From Puia dinghuensis (GTDB lineage: Bacteria > Bacteroidota > Bacteroidia > Chitinophagales > Chitinophagaceae): DNA of 64,000 nucleotides. The notes beneath the pieces are model-generated. The model saw only the letters and a program-made list of their open reading frames with translations, did not search any database and was not told the DNA's origin. Both the position numbers and the translations under genes were made by a program. Shown here in pieces: positions 1-9,447 of this stretch (positions are counted from its first letter, which is position 1; the number at the start of each line of letters is the position of its first letter). Location of the stretch: assembly GCF_014642875.1 (NCBI RefSeq), contig NZ_BMJC01000003.1:496001-560000 (forward strand), given 5' to 3'.

Positions 1-2224
1 GGGCGAATTTTATAAAGGGGTCCCAGTTGCGAAATTTGAGACCTTCATCGTCGGCGCCCCAGCGCAGTTTGATCAGTTGGGTCTGACCGCCGATGGTGTT
101 GGCCGAGCCATGCAGGATATGGCTGCTGGTGACGCCACCGGCCAGCTGCCGGTAGATATTGATATCCTCGGGGTTGAGGTTGTCGGCGATGCGTACCTCC
201 GAAGTGACGGATTGTGCTCCTTCATTTATGGAGAAGGCTGCGATGTGCGAGTGTTCGTCGATGATGCCGGGAGCAAGGTACTTACCGGTGCCGTCGATGA
301 CCTGGGCGCCGGCAGCATCCAGGTTTTTGCCTATCCTGACGATCTTGCCAGCCCTTACGAGTACGTCGGTGTTAGGCAGGCGACCTTCTTTTTCATTGGT
401 CCACACCGTTGCATTTTTGATAAGCAGGTCGTGTTGAGTGGGCAGACTATCCCAGCCATAGCCGTCGAAGGGATAGAGCACCTTCCCGACATGGTTGGGT
501 CGTTTGCGGGCTGCCGTGTCGGGGGTGGGCGGGGTAGCTTTTGCGAAAGTGGCCGTCCAGATGACGAGGTTGCCGGTGGAGTCGGTGCCATTGCCATTCC
601 AGGTGTCCCCGTTGACGACGCCGCTGAGGTGCATTGCAGCGGAAGGACGACCACCGCCACGAGCACCACCACGCATGCCACCACCGGCTGGAGCCGCGCC
701 TCCCGCGGCTGCCGGGAAGCTGAGCGAAATGATGGTGCCGTCATAGCTGAACTTACCCGTCAGGGTATCTTTTGCGATGACGCTGGCAGCCGTGGGCGAT
801 TTTACGTCCAGGACGACGGTCGTCGAACCGCCCGTAGCCGAAGTGATCACAAGATTGTATTGACCTTTTATGTCTTTCCAGGCTTCTTCCTTTACTTCAT
901 ATTTCCTGCCCTGAACCCAGTTCTCTACGATGCTGGTCTTTTCGTTAAAGACGGGACCAGTAGTAATAAGGAAGTTGGCTAGTTTCCCTGCGTCAAGGCT
1001 CCCCACCTTGTCATAGATGCCGATGAGGGTGGCTGGGGTCTTTGTCAGCGCTTCCAGGGCCTTTGCTTCCGTGAGGCCGGATTCGAAGGCTTTCCGGAGA
1101 TTGGCGAAGAACTGTTTTGTATCCCGGAGATCGGCCGTGGTGAGGCAGAAGGGGATGCCCGCCTTCTCGAAGGCGCCGGGGTTGGTAGGAGCCAGCTCCC
1201 AATGTTTCATATCGGCGAGGGAGACGAAGCGGGCGTCATTCGGGTCTTCGACATCCATGGCCTGGGGATAGTTCACCGGGACGATGAAAGAAGCTTTTGT
1301 CCCAGCGATCTCCTTTATCCGCTGGTATTCGTTCTCCCCGGCCTTTATAATATATTGTACACCGAATTCATCACCGATGCGATCCCCGTGGAGGTCACCC
1401 CATTTGTCGCTGCCCTCGAATATCTGGGGGAGCGACTGTTCGTCATTGAAGGCCTGGAGGCTCAGGTTGGTGCCTTCGTGGTAAGGCTGGCCCTTGTACC
1501 AGGCGGCATCGATATAGGTCTGGCGCAACAGGGCGATGGAGCCCATCAGCGAAGCGGGGTAGCTTTGGGTGGATGACCCTTTGCTGAGGGAGTAATGAGC
1601 GGAGGCTTTTGTTTTGATGACAACGAGGTTCTCCTTCTCATTGGCGAGGGTGACGGCTACGCCAGTCCCGCGTGCGATGCCGTCCTTTACATGGGTGAGA
1701 ACTGCGCCGAAGCCGATATCGCGAAGGGGCTTTGCTTTTGCGTCGTCGACATTGAATAAGTGGGCGGCATCCATTTCGGGGTGGATGGCCTGGTTCCAGT
1801 TGTAGGGTCCCTTTGTATTGGATTCGATCTGGGCGGGTTGCCGGAAGAAGTCGATGGGATTCACCGCACCGCGACCGCCACGGCCACTTTCGGGTGCCGG
1901 GATGCCATAATCCGTGTAGAGATCGATAAACGACGGATAAATATATTTCCCGCTGCAGTCGATGACAACGGCGTCTTTCGGGAGGACAGCTCCCGTGCCG
2001 GCACTAACGATCAACCCCTCGCGAATCACCAGGGTCGCATCACTGAGGGTGGCGCCGCCCTCTTTCACCAGGGTAGCATGCGTGAAGGCATAGCAGCCTT
2101 CCCGGACATCTGCAACGCCATTAACGGGAAAGGTGGATTGTGCGGATGAATAAAGGGTCAGCAATAAAAGAGTGGTAACGAGGGCGAATGATCTTCCCCT
2201 CGGACGATGTCGGAAGTTTCTCAT
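1..2224 (-). CDS. Tandem amidohydrolase-domain exported protein, C-terminus cut off by window edge
   Basis: The minus-strand frame is open from the ATG at 2222-2224 to base 1, giving 741 visible residues with no stop in the window. A signal peptide ends near residue 28. Two amidohydrolase-type modules follow. The first (about residues 45-480) has the composite beta-domain edges but reads FIDLYTDYG at 99-107 where active members carry a metal-binding HxH. A Gly/Ala/Arg-rich linker lies near 505-535. The second module starts near 595 and has an intact GIIDEHSHI with His658 and His660. Similar Bacteroidota exported amidohydrolases are about 1000 residues, so roughly a quarter is probably missing. 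The likely role is a periplasmic metal-dependent hydrolase with a non-catalytic first module; the substrate cannot be read. Confidence 0.85.
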   Translation of the reverse strand, partial: MRNFRHRPRGRSFALVTTLLLLTLYSSAQSTFPVNGVADVREGCYAFTHATLVKEGGATLSDATLVIREGLIVSAGTGAVLPKDAVVIDCSGKYIYPSFIDLYTDYGIPAPESGRGGRGAVNPIDFFRQPAQIESNTKGPYNWNQAIHPEMDAAHLFNVDDAKAKPLRDIGFGAVLTHVKDGIARGTGVAVTLANEKENLVVIKTKASAHYSLSKGSSTQSYPASLMGSIALLRQTYIDAAWYKGQPYHEGTNLSLQAFNDEQSLPQIFEGSDKWGDLHGDRIGDEFGVQYIIKAGENEYQRIKEIAGTKASFIVPVNYPQAMDVEDPNDARFVSLADMKHWELAPTNPGAFEKAGIPFCLTTADLRDTKQFFANLRKAFESGLTEAKALEALTKTPATLIGIYDKVGSLDAGKLANFLITTGPVFNEKTSIVENWVQGRKYEVKEEAWKDIKGQYNLVITSATGGSTTVVLDVKSPTAASVIAKDTLTGKFSYDGTIISLSFPAAAGGAAPAGGGMRGGARGGGRPSAAMHLSGVVNGDTWNGNGTDSTGNLVIWTATFAKATPPTPDTAARKRPNHVGKVLYPFDGYGWDSLPTQHDLLIKNATVWTNEKEGRLPNTDVLVRAGKIVRIGKNLDAAGAQVIDGTGKYLAPGIIDEHSHIAAFSINEGAQSVTSEVRIADNLNPEDINIYRQLAGGVTSSHILHGSANTIGGQTQLIKLRWGADDEGLKFRNWDPFIKFA

Positions 2225-2252
2225 GGTGCGTCAGTTTTTAAATTTCGGCGGC

Positions 2253-2265
2253 GCCCAATTTGGGC
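2253..2265. repeat. Short palindrome in front of the amidohydrolase gene
   Basis: GCCCAA-T-TTGGGC is a perfect 6-bp inverted repeat about 30 bases upstream of the amidohydrolase start (2224) and within the divergent region shared with deoC. It could be an operator half-site pair or a 5'-UTR hairpin. No regulator is suggested by the sequence. Confidence 0.35.
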
Positions 2266-2359
2266 AGATTGAAAAATGGTCCCTAATTTACTTAAATGGA
2301 GTAATTTAGGGGTTTGAATATTTTATCAGCGGTAAAAAGAAGGCCAAACGTCGGTGAGT

Positions 2360-3049
2360 ATGCTGGCACACTATATTGACCATACCATTTTGAAGCCCAC
2401 CACCTCTCATATAGACATTAATAAGATATGTCAGGAGGCGGTGGAGTATGGCTTTGCGGCGGTTTGTGTGCCCCCGCCGATGGTTAGTTTTGCGGTGCGG
2501 GAACTGCAAGACGCCGCCGAGGTCGAGCGATCGATTGCGGCTGTAAAGGTGGCGACGGTCATCGGGTTTCCTTTTGGCTACTCTGTCACCGCGGCGAAGC
2601 TGGCAGAAGTGGAACAGGCGATTACGGATGGCGCCGATGAGCTGGACGTGGTGATCAACCTTATAGCACTGAAGGCGGGGGATTGGGCGGCGCTGGAAGC
2701 AGAGATGCGGGTGCTGACGGCGCGAATACACGCTGCGGGAAAGATCATAAAAGTCATCATCGAGACTGGGGTGTTGACGGATGAAGAGATCGTTGCCTGT
2801 TGTGAGCATTATAGCCGCATCGGGGTGGATTTTCTGAAGACCTCGACGGGGTATGCGGAGAAGGGTGCAACCGTGGAAGCGGTGAAGCTGATGCGGGCGC
2901 ATCTGCCTGCCGGGGTACGGATCAAGGCTTCGGGTGGCATCCGAACGGCGGCATTGGCACAGCAATTGATCGATGCAGGAGCAGACCGGCTGGGGTGCAG
3001 TGCAAGCGTGGAGATTATAAAGGGTGAAGGGTTGGCTGGCGGGTATTAA
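2360..3049 (+). CDS. deoC: Deoxyribose-phosphate aldolase
   Basis: DERA cleaves 2-deoxyribose-5-phosphate to acetaldehyde and glyceraldehyde-3-phosphate in deoxynucleoside salvage in the cytoplasm. The 229-residue protein has the family hallmarks: the YIDHT start, GADELDVVIN with the catalytic Asp96, DFLKTSTGY with the Schiff-base Lys160, and IKASGGIR with Lys189. Length matches the short class of the family. A GTG in the same frame at 2354 could add two residues, but ATG at 2360 is preferred. Eleven bases separate its stop from the SPOR-domain gene, so the two are probably co-transcribed with the M20 hydrolase after them. The gene context does not explain why an aldolase heads this operon. 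Confidence 0.93.
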   Translation: MLAHYIDHTILKPTTSHIDINKICQEAVEYGFAAVCVPPPMVSFAVRELQDAAEVERSIAAVKVATVIGFPFGYSVTAAKLAEVEQAITDGADELDVVINLIALKAGDWAALEAEMRVLTARIHAAGKIIKVIIETGVLTDEEIVACCEHYSRIGVDFLKTSTGYAEKGATVEAVKLMRAHLPAGVRIKASGGIRTAALAQQLIDAGADRLGCSASVEIIKGEGLAGGY

Positions 3050-3060
3050 ATTTAATATCT

Positions 3061-3468
3061 ATGTATAAGATCGTATTTGTTGCTCTTTTGTTCATCGCCC
3101 GGCAGGGGTTAGCGCAGACGGACACGGGCACGGTGGTAGTGCATAAGGACCCGCGGGTGGATAGCCTGGTGCAAAAGCAGATAGACATAAATGAATTGAC
3201 ATCGCGGGAGAGCCGGCGCAATGTCCCGGGGTTCAGGATACAGGTGATGAATTCGCCCGATCGGAATAAGGTGTATGCGGCGAAGGTGAAGATCTACGAA
3301 GAGTTTCCCGACTTTAAACCCTACCTCTGGTACCAGGCGCCCAATTACAAACTAAAGGTCGGCAATTTCAAGACCCAGGAAGAAGCTGACCAGGCCCTGC
3401 AGCAGTTGTCGCGACTCTTCCCGTCCGGGCTTTTCGTGATCAGGGATACTATTGAAATAAAATTATAA
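3061..3468 (+). CDS. Exported SPOR-like domain protein
   Basis: The product is a 135-residue protein with a short signal peptide ending near residue 19 (hydrophobic core, then GLAQ). Residues about 57-132 read as a SPOR-type repeat: GFRIQVMNS, a YAAKVKIYEEFP helix, LKVGNFKTQEEADQAL and a final FVIRDTIEI strand. SPOR domains bind peptidoglycan with denuded glycan strands, often at division sites (known of the family). A conserved RES/RRN stretch precedes the domain. It lies 11 bases after deoC, and its TAA overlaps the next gene's ATG by one base (TAATG), so translation is probably coupled. The periplasmic location is inferred. Confidence 0.75.
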   Translation: MYKIVFVALLFIARQGLAQTDTGTVVVHKDPRVDSLVQKQIDINELTSRESRRNVPGFRIQVMNSPDRNKVYAAKVKIYEEFPDFKPYLWYQAPNYKLKVGNFKTQEEADQALQQLSRLFPSGLFVIRDTIEIKL

Positions 3469-4649
3469 TGTTAAAAGAGAATATCCGGCAACTTGCCAGG
3501 AAATATGCCCCCGACTCCATCGCCATCCGGCATCACCTGCATGCCCATCCGGAACTATCTTACCAGGAATTTCAGACGTCGGCCTTTGTACAGCAACAGT
3601 TGACGCGGATGGGTATCCCTTTCCGCGTGATGGCCACGACAGGGGTAGTGGGGTTGCTCGAGGGCAAGAATCCCGGCAGCCGGGTGGTCGCCCTGCGGGC
3701 GGATATGGATGCGCTGCCGATAGTGGAGGCCAATGATATCCCCTATAAGTCAAAGAATGAAGGTGTGATGCATGCCTGCGGACATGATGTGCATACGACC
3801 GTCCTTCTGGGTGCGGCGCGTATCCTGCAGGAGCTGAGAGACCACTGGGAAGGAACGGTAAAATTGATCTTCCAGCCGGGAGAGGAGAAAAATCCGGGGG
3901 GTGCCAGCCTGATGATAAAAGAAGGGGTGTTACAAAACCCTGAGCCGCAGGCCATCTTTGGCCTGCACGTACATCCGGGGTTGGAGATAGGAAAACTCAG
4001 CTTTCGCGGCGGGATGGTGATGGCCAGCGCCGATGAATTGTATATCACCATCCGTGGGAAGGGCGGTCATGCGGCCGCTCCGCATCTGACGGTGGACACC
4101 ATACTTGTCGCGTCCCACCTGGTGGTGGCCTTACAGCAGATCATCAGCCGCAACCGCAACCCGTTGTCACCGTCGGTGTTGTCGATCACTTCCGTCCAGG
4201 GGGGGCATACAACCAATGTTATTCCCAGTGAGGTCAAGCTGATGGGCACCTTCCGTGCCATGGACGAAGAGTGGCGCTTCCGGGCACACGAGCTGATCCG
4301 CAGGCAGGCGACAGAGCTGGTGCATAGTATGGGGGCGGAGATAGACCTGCACATCGACGTCGGCTACCCCATGGTGCATAATAACGAGGCGCTTGATGTG
4401 GTGGCGCGGGCGGAGGCGCGGGAATTCCTGGGCGCCGGCCGGGTGCTGGAGACCGAGATCAGGATGGGGGCGGAAGATTTTGGTTATTATACCCAACAAA
4501 TCCCGGGATGTTTCTACCGGCTTGGGGTGATGAATGTGGAAAAAGGGATCACTTCCGGCGTTCATACGCCTACCTTTAATATCGACGAGTCGGCTATCGA
4601 GATCGGGGTCGGGATGATGGCGTGGATGGGCGCAAAGGTGAAGTTTTAG
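3468..4649 (+). CDS. M20-family amidohydrolase (N-acyl amino acid / hippurate hydrolase type)
   Basis: The 393-residue zinc-dependent hydrolase of the M20D type would remove N-acyl groups from amino acids or similar amides in the cytoplasm. Metal and catalytic motifs are all present: HHLHAHPELSYQE near residue 22, RADMDALP at 78-84, HACGHDVHT at 102-110, PGEEKNPGG with Glu139-Glu140, and GLHVHPGLEIG near 164. A dimerisation lid begins near residue 185 (GKGGHAAAPH). There is no signal peptide. The start is fixed by the TAATG overlap with the SPOR gene. A 10-bp-stem hairpin begins at its stop codon. Substrate specificity cannot be separated from other M20D members. Confidence 0.9.
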   Translation: MLKENIRQLARKYAPDSIAIRHHLHAHPELSYQEFQTSAFVQQQLTRMGIPFRVMATTGVVGLLEGKNPGSRVVALRADMDALPIVEANDIPYKSKNEGVMHACGHDVHTTVLLGAARILQELRDHWEGTVKLIFQPGEEKNPGGASLMIKEGVLQNPEPQAIFGLHVHPGLEIGKLSFRGGMVMASADELYITIRGKGGHAAAPHLTVDTILVASHLVVALQQIISRNRNPLSPSVLSITSVQGGHTTNVIPSEVKLMGTFRAMDEEWRFRAHELIRRQATELVHSMGAEIDLHIDVGYPMVHNNEALDVVARAEAREFLGAGRVLETEIRMGAEDFGYYTQQIPGCFYRLGVMNVEKGITSGVHTPTFNIDESAIEIGVGMMAWMGAKVKF

Positions 4650-4685
4650 CAACCCGGGACCGTTTTAGCCCCGGCCCCGGGTTGC
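4649..4685. terminator. Hairpin between convergent M20 hydrolase and SusD genes
   Basis: GCAACCCGGG (4649-4658) and CCCGGGTTGC (4676-4685) form a perfect 10-bp stem with a 17-base loop. It sits exactly between two convergent stop codons and could stop transcription from both sides. Neither side has a strong U-tract, so it may act only as an RNA 3'-end stabiliser. Confidence 0.5.
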
Positions 4686-4693
4686 ATGCAACA

Positions 4694-6097
4694 TCAGTAC
4701 CCGGGGTTTTGCGGGAAATTCGCGGCATTATGCACGATGTCCAGCTCCGATTGGGGAATAGGATAAATAAACCGGTGAGCATCGATGGTCGGACTACCCT
4801 TTCCGGCATCCGCCCGGATGGCGGTAATCGCATTTCCCGTCCGCACGAGGTCGAACCAGCGATCGCATTCAAAAGGCAGCTCCAGCCTTCTTTGTAAATA
4901 CACTTCATTGCGGAAGGTGCCCTGGTCGGGCCTATCGGCCGAAGACAAGGCGGTTAAGCCGGCCCGTTGCCGCACCAGGTTGAGATAATAGAAGGCCGAG
5001 CCCGTCCCGGTCGAAGCACTATAGCCTTGTTCATTCAATACCTCAGCGGCCATCAGCAGAATATCCGCGAACCGCAACACCGGGAAATCTTCCCCCGAAA
5101 GCCCTGAGGCATCCGGAACGTCAACGTATTTTCGCGGACCGGTGTAGGTTAAGCCTGTAGGCTTTATCGCATCGGTAAGGGTCTTGCGAACATCGCCCGC
5201 GCTATAGGCTTTGACAATAGAGCTGTCGATAGTAGGCAGGTTGTTGCCATTGGTAAACCAAAAGCCATGCGCCTGCCCGGTGACACCCGATGCGTATCGG
5301 ACGGCAAAAAGAGTCTCAGCATTGTATTTATTGGCCGTGCTGAACACACTGGCAATATTGGGCAGTAAGGAGAATACATTCGAATTGATGACACCCTGCA
5401 AAACGGATGCTGCGTTGTTGTACTTCTTTTCATACAAATACACTTTGCCCAGGAGTCCGTTGGCGGCCCCCGTCGTCACTCGCCCGACATCGGCCCCGGT
5501 GTAAGCAGCGGGTAGGTTAGCTGCGGCAAATTGCAGGTCGGATTCTATTTGCTGATAGACGGCTGCTACGCTATCCCGGTGCAGCTGCAAGGCCTGGTCG
5601 GCTGATACCACGGTGGTCAGCACCGGTACTGCACCCCATAACCGTACCAGGTTGAAATAATGCAGCGCCCGGATAAACTGTACCTCACCGCGGACCCTGT
5701 TCTTTGTGGCGCTGTCCATTTTCACTGGGCCAATATTGGCCAGGACGGTATTGCACCGGTAGATGCCATTGAAAATATCGATCCAGGTAAGGGATAGCTG
5801 GGAGTTGCTGGGATCGTCGATAAAATGGGCCAACTTATAATTCGTGCCCGAGCCGGAAGAGATATCCAGGTCGAGCACATTATCGCCGCGTTCTTCCATT
5901 AATACCTCGAAGCCCGCGCCATATTCATTAGCATCGGCCAGGCTGGCATAGCAGCCATTGGCAGCAGTGATCGCATCGGCGGATGTTTTAAAAAAATTGT
6001 CAGTAGTGATGGCAGAAGGCGGAGTCAGCTCGAGGAAGCTTTTTTTGCAGGATGCCAGGGAGGTGATTATCGCGATTGCCAGTAAGCTTTTCTTCAT
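4694..6097 (-). CDS. SusD/RagB-type nutrient-binding outer-membrane lipoprotein
   Basis: The 467-residue lipoprotein begins with a signal peptide and lipobox ending LASC (Cys17), followed by KKSFLELTPPSAITTDNFF, the typical SusD opening. Tetratricopeptide-like helices follow, and the C-terminal half has the RagB pattern (FRNEVYLQRRLELPFECDRWFDLVRTG, then FIYPIPQSELD). SusD-like proteins cap a SusC barrel and bind oligosaccharides or peptides at the cell surface. The gene lies 20 bases downstream of the susC-like gene and is the last of the sigma-FecR-SusC-SusD series on this strand. No degradative enzyme is encoded in the same operon, so the ligand is unknown. Confidence 0.95.
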   Translation of the reverse strand: MKKSLLAIAIITSLASCKKSFLELTPPSAITTDNFFKTSADAITAANGCYASLADANEYGAGFEVLMEERGDNVLDLDISSGSGTNYKLAHFIDDPSNSQLSLTWIDIFNGIYRCNTVLANIGPVKMDSATKNRVRGEVQFIRALHYFNLVRLWGAVPVLTTVVSADQALQLHRDSVAAVYQQIESDLQFAAANLPAAYTGADVGRVTTGAANGLLGKVYLYEKKYNNAASVLQGVINSNVFSLLPNIASVFSTANKYNAETLFAVRYASGVTGQAHGFWFTNGNNLPTIDSSIVKAYSAGDVRKTLTDAIKPTGLTYTGPRKYVDVPDASGLSGEDFPVLRFADILLMAAEVLNEQGYSASTGTGSAFYYLNLVRQRAGLTALSSADRPDQGTFRNEVYLQRRLELPFECDRWFDLVRTGNAITAIRADAGKGSPTIDAHRFIYPIPQSELDIVHNAANFPQNPGY

Positions 6098-6117
6098 ATC
6101 AATACTTTTTTAAACAA

Positions 6118-9100
6118 TTAGAAGGTCAGGTTGAGGCCAAGCACATAGCTACGCGCCAGGGGATAAGAGCCATAATCCTCGCCGGGAGAAAGCGCGTTGT
6201 TCGGCCGGTCGGATATCTCGGGGTTGAACAAACTGTAATGGGTGAACGTGAATGGGTTCTGGACGGTAGCATAGAGTCTGAGCATGCCAACGCCATATCT
6301 TTTCAGCAGGTCTTCGCCAAAGCTATACCCCAGGGAAAGGCTCTTTATCCTGACAAAAGAACCATCTTCCACATGCCACGTGGAGATCGTCCCGTTATTG
6401 CCCGTTGCCAGTCGGTTGGCCCGGTTGATATAGCCCACCCCGATGTTATTGCTGTCTTCGAACCGCCCTTTCATCAGGTTGAGGTTGTTAAAGTTACCTT
6501 CCGAGCTGGCAATATATCTCCTGAAGAGATCGAGTATCTTATTTCCTTGTGTGCCTTGTACGACGCCGGCGATGTCAAAATTCTTATACCGAAGGGCCGC
6601 GCTAAACCCGAAAGTATAGTTCGGCTGAAAATTGCCTACAATAGCCCGGTCGGTAAGGGTGTTAAGCACCCCGTCGCCATTGACGTCCTTGAATTTAAAG
6701 TCACCCACGTGAGAATTGGAGAAATGTGGGTATTTGTTCAGGTCTTCCTGGTTGCGGTAGATGCCGTCCTGCACCAGCAGATAATAGCTGCCTATCGGCT
6801 GACCAACTTTGGTGATGAAATAGGCCGAGCCTGTGCCACCGGTGACGATGATAGGCGCGTTGCCGGGCCCGAGCCGGGTCACCCGGTTTCTGTTGAAAGC
6901 GATATTGCCGCTGAGGTCGATACTCCAGCCCCCATGCAAAGATTTAAAATAGTTGGCTGACACTTCGACGCCGGTATTGGTCAGCTGCCCGATGTTCTGC
7001 AATTCCGTGCTGAAGCCGCTGGTGGCGGGTGTGGGGACGTTGAGCAATAATTTGCTCGTAGTAGAATGATAGTAATCTACTGTAATGTTGAGGGCGTTTT
7101 GTAAAAAACCTAATTCCATGCCCAAGTCGAAGCTGGCCGTATTTTCCCAGGTGAGGTTGGGGTTCGGCGGCGTCGTGACGGCAACACCACTGGTCAATGC
7201 CTGGTTACCCAGGATATAGTTGGAAGAGGTAAGCTGTGCCAGGGCGCCGTAGTTGGGTATGGAAAAATTACCGGTGAGTCCATAGCTCGCGCGTAGTTTA
7301 AGATTGCTCACCGTCCGGCTCAGGCCGGAAAAGAAGTTCTCTTTTGACACTATCCAGCCCGCAGATGCGGAAGGGAACCAACCCCATTTGTGATTGTATC
7401 CAAACCGGCTTGACCCATCCCGCCGTAAAGAAGCAGAAAGAAAATATTTGTTCAGGAGATCGTACTGCAACCTTCCCAATAAAGATTCCAGGCTCCATTG
7501 TTCCAATGTAGAGGATACGGCTGACGGCTGACCGGCATTGAGCGTGGTCACCGCATTCGTTGGAAATTTATTGGCTGCGGCATAGCTGTGATACTGGTTC
7601 TCTTTCTGGGCATTATAACCCAGCAGGGCCGTCAGATTACCCGCGCCGATCCTTTTGGAATACGTCAGGGTATTTTCCACCACCCAATTGAGGTATTGAT
7701 CGGTCTTGGTGAGGCCGTAAGCCACTGAGGGCAGTGTGGCGCTCTGGATGGGAAGGTTGGTAGGCCGGTAATAATCTTCGATGAAGGTGTTGATGTCCGT
7801 ACCGAAAAAGAGCCGGTAGCGCAGGCCTTTTATGATCTCCCGCTCGGCATAAGTAGAACCGGTGAACCGGAAGTTCTTTACCAGATCCTTGATCATGGTA
7901 GCAAGGGCCACGGGATTGAGGACGTTGGTCTGGCCGTAACCCCACTGGTTCACCGAGTCGGCAAATGTTCCATCGGGGTTGTACACAGGAAAGAGGGGGG
8001 CGTAGGTCAAGGCGTTGGCGACCACCCCTGCGGCATTTGGAAATCCATAAGGATTACCGTTCGAACTCCATGGCCCTTCGGAGGCCACCTGGTTGGTGAG
8101 CGTGTAGGAGGGCGAGAAATTCAGGCCGAACTTCCAGCGGTCTTCTTTGGCTTCCAATTGCCCGCGCAGCGAATATCGCTTGAAATTGTTGTTGATGATG
8201 ATCCCGTCCTGGTCAAGGTAATTCCCGGAAACATAATAGGTGAGGTTGTCCGACCCGCCGCTGACGCTGAGCGTGTGATTGGTCAGGAAAGCCTGGCGGA
8301 AGACGGCTTTTTGCCAGTCGGTATTGGTGAGTCCCGGCTGGTTGCTGAGATAGGGCAGGGTTTGAGGCGGCACCCAGGTGGAAGGATTGTTGGGCCGGAT
8401 GCTGTTGGGGTCGGAAGCTTTTCCTGTCGGCACGGCATCGAGATAGGCATTGTTATGGCTATCGTACGCTTCTTTGGCATAATCATAGGCATTCATGACG
8501 TCGATCCTTTTGGAGACCTCCTGAAATCCGCCGCTGAAGGCATAGTTTACCTTTGGTTTGCCCGGGGTGCCTCTTTTCGTGCGGATGAGGACTACGCCGT
8601 TGCTTCCTCTTGAACCATAGATGGCGGCAGAGGCGGCGTCCTTCAGCACATCGATGGACTCGATATCGTTGACATCGATGGTAGCCAGGGGATTCAGCGG
8701 TTGCTGATAGGTATTGGGGTTGGGCAGGGAATTGGTGTTCACATCCTGCGAGACCGGGTATCCGTCGATGACATACAAAGGATTGTTGCCTGCTGAGATG
8801 GAGGCCGTACCGCGCACATGGATAGACACATTGCCACCCGGCGAACCTGTTGTCTGCAGCACCTGCACGCCGGCCAGTTTGCCGGCCAGGGCCGCATCGA
8901 AAGAGGTTACTACCTGGTCTTTGATGGCAGCAGCCTTCAACGAACTCACAGAACCCGTCAGTTCGCCTTTCCTTCTTTCTCCATAGCCTATCACCACCAC
9001 CTGGCTAAGGTCCGCGCCGGCCGGTTTCAATCTTACAAGAATGGAATTGTTATCCCCTTCATCGATGAGAAAGCCTTTGACCACCTGCTTTTCAAATCCA

Positions 9101-9363
9101 ACGTAGCTGAAATTGAAGTCATATTTTTTCCCGGCCTTCAGATTGCTGAAGGTGAATACGCCTTTATCATTGGTGATCGTCGACCTGGTTGTATGGTAAC
9201 CCGTCTCACTCGCAGTAACGGTGACGCCTTCTATCGGATCACCTTTGTCGTTGAGCACCGAGCCCTTTATCTGGGATCCCTGTTGGGAACGCGCAGCCAG
9301 GGAAAGCAACAGCAGTAGGGCAAAGAAGATACCCTTTGATCTTTTGGTTAACGTGTTTTGCAT
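6118..9363 (-). CDS. SusC/RagA-type TonB-dependent outer-membrane transporter
   Basis: The 1081-residue protein starts best at the ATG ending at 9363 (MQNTLTK, then a clear signal peptide ending near residue 27); the frame extends ten codons further up without a better start. A carboxypeptidase-regulatory-like beta-sandwich follows at once (KGSVLNDKGDPIEGVTV), then the plug with the RagA signature YGSRGSNGVVLIRTKRG, and a beta-barrel ending in the aromatic tail GLNLTF. It imports a ligand captured by the SusD partner downstream, driven by TonB. It has no STN domain between the signal peptide and the beta-sandwich, which is odd for a transporter next to a sigma/FecR pair. An 18-bp palindrome separates it from fecR. 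Confidence 0.95.
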   Translation of the reverse strand: MQNTLTKRSKGIFFALLLLLSLAARSQQGSQIKGSVLNDKGDPIEGVTVTASETGYHTTRSTITNDKGVFTFSNLKAGKKYDFNFSYVGFEKQVVKGFLIDEGDNNSILVRLKPAGADLSQVVVIGYGERRKGELTGSVSSLKAAAIKDQVVTSFDAALAGKLAGVQVLQTTGSPGGNVSIHVRGTASISAGNNPLYVIDGYPVSQDVNTNSLPNPNTYQQPLNPLATIDVNDIESIDVLKDAASAAIYGSRGSNGVVLIRTKRGTPGKPKVNYAFSGGFQEVSKRIDVMNAYDYAKEAYDSHNNAYLDAVPTGKASDPNSIRPNNPSTWVPPQTLPYLSNQPGLTNTDWQKAVFRQAFLTNHTLSVSGGSDNLTYYVSGNYLDQDGIIINNNFKRYSLRGQLEAKEDRWKFGLNFSPSYTLTNQVASEGPWSSNGNPYGFPNAAGVVANALTYAPLFPVYNPDGTFADSVNQWGYGQTNVLNPVALATMIKDLVKNFRFTGSTYAEREIIKGLRYRLFFGTDINTFIEDYYRPTNLPIQSATLPSVAYGLTKTDQYLNWVVENTLTYSKRIGAGNLTALLGYNAQKENQYHSYAAANKFPTNAVTTLNAGQPSAVSSTLEQWSLESLLGRLQYDLLNKYFLSASLRRDGSSRFGYNHKWGWFPSASAGWIVSKENFFSGLSRTVSNLKLRASYGLTGNFSIPNYGALAQLTSSNYILGNQALTSGVAVTTPPNPNLTWENTASFDLGMELGFLQNALNITVDYYHSTTSKLLLNVPTPATSGFSTELQNIGQLTNTGVEVSANYFKSLHGGWSIDLSGNIAFNRNRVTRLGPGNAPIIVTGGTGSAYFITKVGQPIGSYYLLVQDGIYRNQEDLNKYPHFSNSHVGDFKFKDVNGDGVLNTLTDRAIVGNFQPNYTFGFSAALRYKNFDIAGVVQGTQGNKILDLFRRYIASSEGNFNNLNLMKGRFEDSNNIGVGYINRANRLATGNNGTISTWHVEDGSFVRIKSLSLGYSFGEDLLKRYGVGMLRLYATVQNPFTFTHYSLFNPEISDRPNNALSPGEDYGSYPLARSYVLGLNLTF

Positions 9364-9404
9364 TATTTTGAGCCTTTTACAAATTTTTGACAATAGTTTG
9401 CAGG

Positions 9405-9422
9405 CACGCCGCCGGCGGCGTG
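9405..9422. repeat. Perfect 18-bp GC palindrome between fecR-like and susC-like genes
   Basis: CACGCCGCCGGCGGCGTG is a perfect palindrome in the 84-base gap between the anti-sigma gene and the susC-like gene. In RNA it could form a compact GC hairpin of about seven pairs. No U-run follows it on the minus strand, so it is more likely a processing or pausing element, or a protein site, than a full terminator. Confidence 0.55.
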
Positions 9423-9447
9423 TCAGAAGCCAGGGCTTCCGCTGCTG

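Noticed and set aside
77-982. Long plus-strand open frame over the amidohydrolase gene
   Set aside because: The opposite strand encodes a continuous amidohydrolase with signal peptide and metal motifs. The plus frame has no family features.
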